The position numbers and the translations under genes were made by a program. A stretch of 64,000 nt of DNA from Semisulcospira habei (Eukaryota > Mollusca > Gastropoda > Semisulcospiridae). Numbering within the stretch: the stretch's first letter is position 1; every line of letters starts with the position of its first letter. Below are positions 60,836-64,000 of the stretch, in pieces. The notes beneath the pieces are model-generated. The model did not search any database. It was not told the origin of the DNA and saw nothing but the letters and a program-made list of their open reading frames with translations. Location of the stretch: contig BTPG01000002.1 in assembly GCA_036245525.1 (NCBI GenBank), forward strand, positions 168,684,625 to 168,748,624, read 5' to 3'.

Positions 60836-61399
60836 TTTGTTTTCTCAAAATACGTTACCGATGGCATTATTATATGGAACACACTCTATAGCCTGTCGAT
60901 TTCAGCCTAAAGTTGTGTCCGCTGCACAACTGGGGAGGAGACACTGGGGATCCATGCCTAGGAGCCCCGGGTGGCCTCACCTTACCACCCTATCCGGTCA
61001 CGTGTTGGGCGAAAGCCCGCCAGTTTCACTCTTAGCTCGACCATGGACGGTCGGGTTTGGGCCTTACTCCTATTTGCGACCGGTTCCGTCCAACTTGTGC
61101 TTGGATTATACTGTGAACTTTTACGTTGGCTTTTGCCTCATGTAGTCAGGTGTGACTAGTACTGAACTATTCTTCGTTTTCGTTGGTAGTTCTACACCTT
61201 CAGTGGACTCCTGCGTGTGGGCCTTTTCCGACCGGATCTTCATTCTGGTGCTTGACTTTCCGTGAACTCTTACTTTGGCTGCGGCCTGGTGTACTCGGCT
61301 TGTGACTTCGGAACTCTCCTTCGTTAACGTGTTTGCCACTTGGAGTGAGTTCTACGGCTCTTCAGTGAACCATTCCCGGCGGACGTTTTGGCTTCTTCA

Positions 61400-61665
61400 C
61401 GTTTGAGGACCTGCCTTCTTTGAGGGATTTCCAGTGGCCCTCGGACTCCCACGACGCCTGCCTCCCGTACTCGGGCTGCTCTTCCGACCGGACCTGTGAC
61501 GTGTGTGCCGATTGGAGAGAGGACCGGTGGTCCCAGCTTGGGGATTTCTACCAACGCGACCGTCCTTCCCAGCCCCAGCAGGCTCCCCAGACTTCCCCTC
61601 AGGATGTCGTCGCTCCGTCAGCTCGTGGGGTGCTCTGTCGTTCGGGCAGTCCAGCCCGCAGGTAA
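61400..61665 (+). pseudogene. gag Cys-cluster remnant of copy G
   Basis: 'RDFQWPSDSHDACLPYSGCSS' and 'DRTCDVCADWREDRWSQLGDF' match gag of A and B. The first two cysteines are lost and the CLPC motif reads CLPY. The frame stops at TAA inside CAG-GTAAGTCC (61662), which looks like a splice donor. Confidence 0.75.
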
Positions 61666-61689
61666 GTCCGCTTCTTGCACACTAACCAC

Positions 61690-62760
61690 GCAGAAGCTCC
61701 CTCCCCGCTCTGAGTCTTCCGAGCAGGGCAGGCGAGTGTTAGAGACACGCCCCCCCACGCTCCGTTTCTTCCGAGCGCCTTGGTATTGCTCTCCCCGCTC
61801 CGAAAGTGTCCGAGCGGGCCCGGCAAGCCGAACATACATCCCCCCCCCCCCTGCTCCGATTCTTCTGTGCGGGCCCGGCGCGACTTGCTCAAACAAAGAA
61901 AGAGAGAAAGAGGGTAGTAAGAAAATATGCTCTCCCTCATGCTCCGACTCTTCCGAGAGTGATAGACGTGCCGCCCCCCCCCTCCCCTGCTGCGATCTGT
62001 TCGAGCGGGCCGGCGAGCCACACCTATGTCCCCCGCCCCCGCCCCGAATCTTCCGGGCGAGCACAGCGCGACACGTACACGCTAAACCTCCCCCCCCACT
62101 CTGTATTGTCCGAGTGGGCCCGGCGAGCCGAGTGTACGCCCACGCCCCCCCCCCCCTCCCCCCGCTCCGATTCTTCTGAGCAGGCCCGGCCCAACTTGCT
62201 CAAACAAAGATAGAGAGAAAGAGGTAGTAAGTAAATATGCTCTCCCTCACGCTCCGACTCACCCGAGAGCGATGGACGTGCCCACCCCGCTCCGAACTGT
62301 CCGAGTGGGCCCGGCGAGCCAAGCATACGTCCACGCCACCCCCTCCCCCCCGCTCCGAGTCTCCCGAGCAGACCTGGCACGACTTGCTGAAACGAAAGAA
62401 GAGAAAGAGAGAAAGAGGTAGTGAAGAGAAAAAAAATGCTTTCCCTCACGTTGCGACTCGTCTGAGCGTGACCCGAGAGCGATAGACGTGCCCCCCCTCC
62501 CCGCTCTGAGCGGGCCCGGCGAGCCACACTTACGTCCCTCCTCCTCCTCCCCCCCCCCCCCCCCCCCCCAGCTCCGATGCTTCCGAGTGGGCCTGGCGAG
62601 CCTCTCTTTTGTCCCCCCCCCCCCCCTCCCGCTCTGATTCTTCTGGGCGGGCCCGGTGGGACTTAGACACAGCGATTCGTCTGAGCGTGGCCCGCGAGCC
62701 CATTTGATGCTCCCTCCCCGCTCCGTTGATTCCGAGCGGGCCTGGCGAGCCACTTTTGCG
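61690..62760 (+). repeat. GC-rich minisatellite with higher-order structure
   Basis: Some eighteen diverged units built on CCCGCTCCGATTCTTCCGAG then CGGGCCCGGCGAGCC. A variant carrying GACTTGCTCAAACAAAGA and a purine-rich AGAGAGAAAGAGG tail recurs at about 61880, 62190 and 62375. Poly-C runs lie inside it (62549-62569) and just after it (62859-62883). Confidence 0.85.
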
Positions 62761-62939
62761 TCCCCCCCACCCCGTCTTTTTTTCCGGGTGGGCCCGGCGA
62801 GACTTGGAGTCAGCTTCGCAGGATCGGATCCGCCGGGTCGCTGCTACGCTTCCCCCCACCCCCCCCCCCCCCCCCCCCCCCCCGCCTCCCTTCTTTCGGT
62901 TGGAGTGCGGCGAGTAGGGGGTTTCCAGAGCCCGTTTTT

Positions 62940-63881
62940 TTGCCTCTGGCTGTCTTTCTACAGTGGTCCCTCGTTCCCCGCGACGCCCTTCCCTTCAGGC
63001 TTCGCAGGCGTCGCCGTCGGCAGCCCCGCACGCGCGGAGCCGGCCGCCCCTCCCTTGGCACCGCACACCAGGCGACCTTGAACCTTGATCCGGACGTCCT
63101 CAGCTTACATCCAGGGGACTCCGCTTCAGCAGTTTTCCTTCGGGACTCTCCCTCCGGCTCCCCTGCCACCCGCTCAGCTGCTTCGTCGGTTTCCTCCGCT
63201 TTCCTGGATGACGGACCTACGCTGGGCTCCCAGACCGTCTGTTCCCTCGAAGAAGCATCCCGTCTGATCTCTGCCTTCCTCCCACCTGACTTCTGCCCGC
63301 CGTCTCCCCCAGTGAAGAGGCAAGCTTCCGCCATGGTTGATGCTCAGAGACCTGCCAAATGTCGTAAGTTGCTCCCTCAGCCAGCCAGCTTCTGGGATCT
63401 CGTGGAAGCTTTCTCTACACAGTTCCGCCAGGACAGCTTCAGCGACAACGGCTTTCTCGTGGATGCGCGGTGGCCCACCAGTATCAACATGAACTTTCGC
63501 CAGGCTTGGTACGCAGGACACTCCCAAGCCTTCGCCATTCCTCTTCCCACCTTGGATTCGGCAGCCATCACCCAGGCGGGGGGTTGCAGGGCGGTGCAGA
63601 ACACTTGGCCTCGCCCTCTGGACAAGATCGCGTCACTAGTCCGGATTTCGCTGGCCGGTTCCGGGTTCTGGAGCTGGCAACACAAGCGGTGCTGCGCGGC
63701 TTGGAGGACACTTGGGACCTGGAGGCTTCGTCCCCGCTCCGTGACTTCCATTCCATCCTTGTGGCTGCTAACTGGGCCGCCGACTTCTAGTCCACTAATG
63801 CCATGGTGGCGGTCGCCAACTGTGACCTCGGGCGTCAGGACGCCCTCCTGCGCCTATGCTGGGATCTCCCCAAGACTGTGA
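62940..63881 (+). pseudogene. gag core remnant of copy G
   Basis: It follows an acceptor-like TGTCTTTCTACAG (62963). Conserved gag pieces: 'DPDVLSLHPGDSASAVF', 'PPVKRQASAMVDAQRPAKC' and 'RQAWYAGHSQAFAIPLP'. At about 63665 the frame shifts, and in the new frame a TAG replaces codons of the 'AAYHSSVNAM' motif ('AADF' stop 'STNAM', 63788). Confidence 0.82.
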
Positions 63882-64000
63882 AAAACACAGTTCCACAGGC
63901 CTGCAGCTGTCTTTCCAGCCCTCCCCGCCCCCCCCCCCCCCCCCTCCCCTGCCGTTGCGCAGGTTCCCCCCTTGGACCCAGGCTTCAGACAACCCGGGTC

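Larger units (their letters stand above)
60836..64000 (+). mobile_element. DIRS-type copy G, 5' part only (runs off the window)
   Basis: The left terminus TTTGTTTTCTCAAAATACG at 60836 is followed by the usual leader, a gag Cys-cluster fragment, a GC-rich minisatellite and the gag core. RT and later parts would lie past 64000. Point changes and frame breaks show it is decayed. Confidence 0.85.

Overview
This window is a piece of a repeat-rich metazoan nuclear genome. Its genes have spliceosomal introns. The TRIM protein (RING, two B-boxes, coiled coil, propeller) and the tail-anchored GDAP1-family genes suit an invertebrate; a mollusc is my best guess, but nothing in the window proves it.

Host genes. 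A TRIM-type E3 ligase gene lies on the minus strand in three coding exons (24963-24553, 17074-16961, 6673-4166; 1010 aa). Head-to-head with it, about 1.1 kb away, starts a complete GDAP1-like gene on the plus strand (five coding exons, 26087-41596; 316 aa). A second GDAP1-like gene follows in tandem from 57008. It has the same exon lengths and phases for its first two exons, and it runs off the window after exon 3. All exon junctions are GT-AG and phase-consistent.

Mobile DNA. Most of the length is tyrosine-recombinase (DIRS-type) retrotransposons, seven copies labelled here A-G. A (26521-32784, +) is intact, with identical terminal inverted repeats. B (17194-24125, -) also has identical termini but carries frameshifts. 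C (7566-16772, -) is older and is split in its 3' terminus by D (7600-10435, -), a young internally deleted element. E (46652-51427, +) and F (36256-41102, -) are decayed. G (60836 to the window end, +) is decayed and incomplete. All but E sit in introns of the three host genes. The layout is inverted termini, an internal complementary region (ICR) joining copies of both ends, then gag, RT-RNase H and tyrosine recombinase (YR) in overlapping frames. In A, B, E and F the gag start codon sits just upstream of a predicted intron.

Small repeats. The rest is full of short palindromic repeats. Several unrelated families share the same ends, TTAA-CCC...GGG-TTAA, which resembles piggyBac-type MITEs. 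Some touch gene signals, such as the stop codon of the first GDAP1-like gene and several splice-donor regions. There are also a 1.38-kb repeat present twice, a 294-bp tandem duplication carrying a tRNA-like SINE head, LINE-like 3' tails, microsatellites, a GC-rich minisatellite and long poly-G/C runs.
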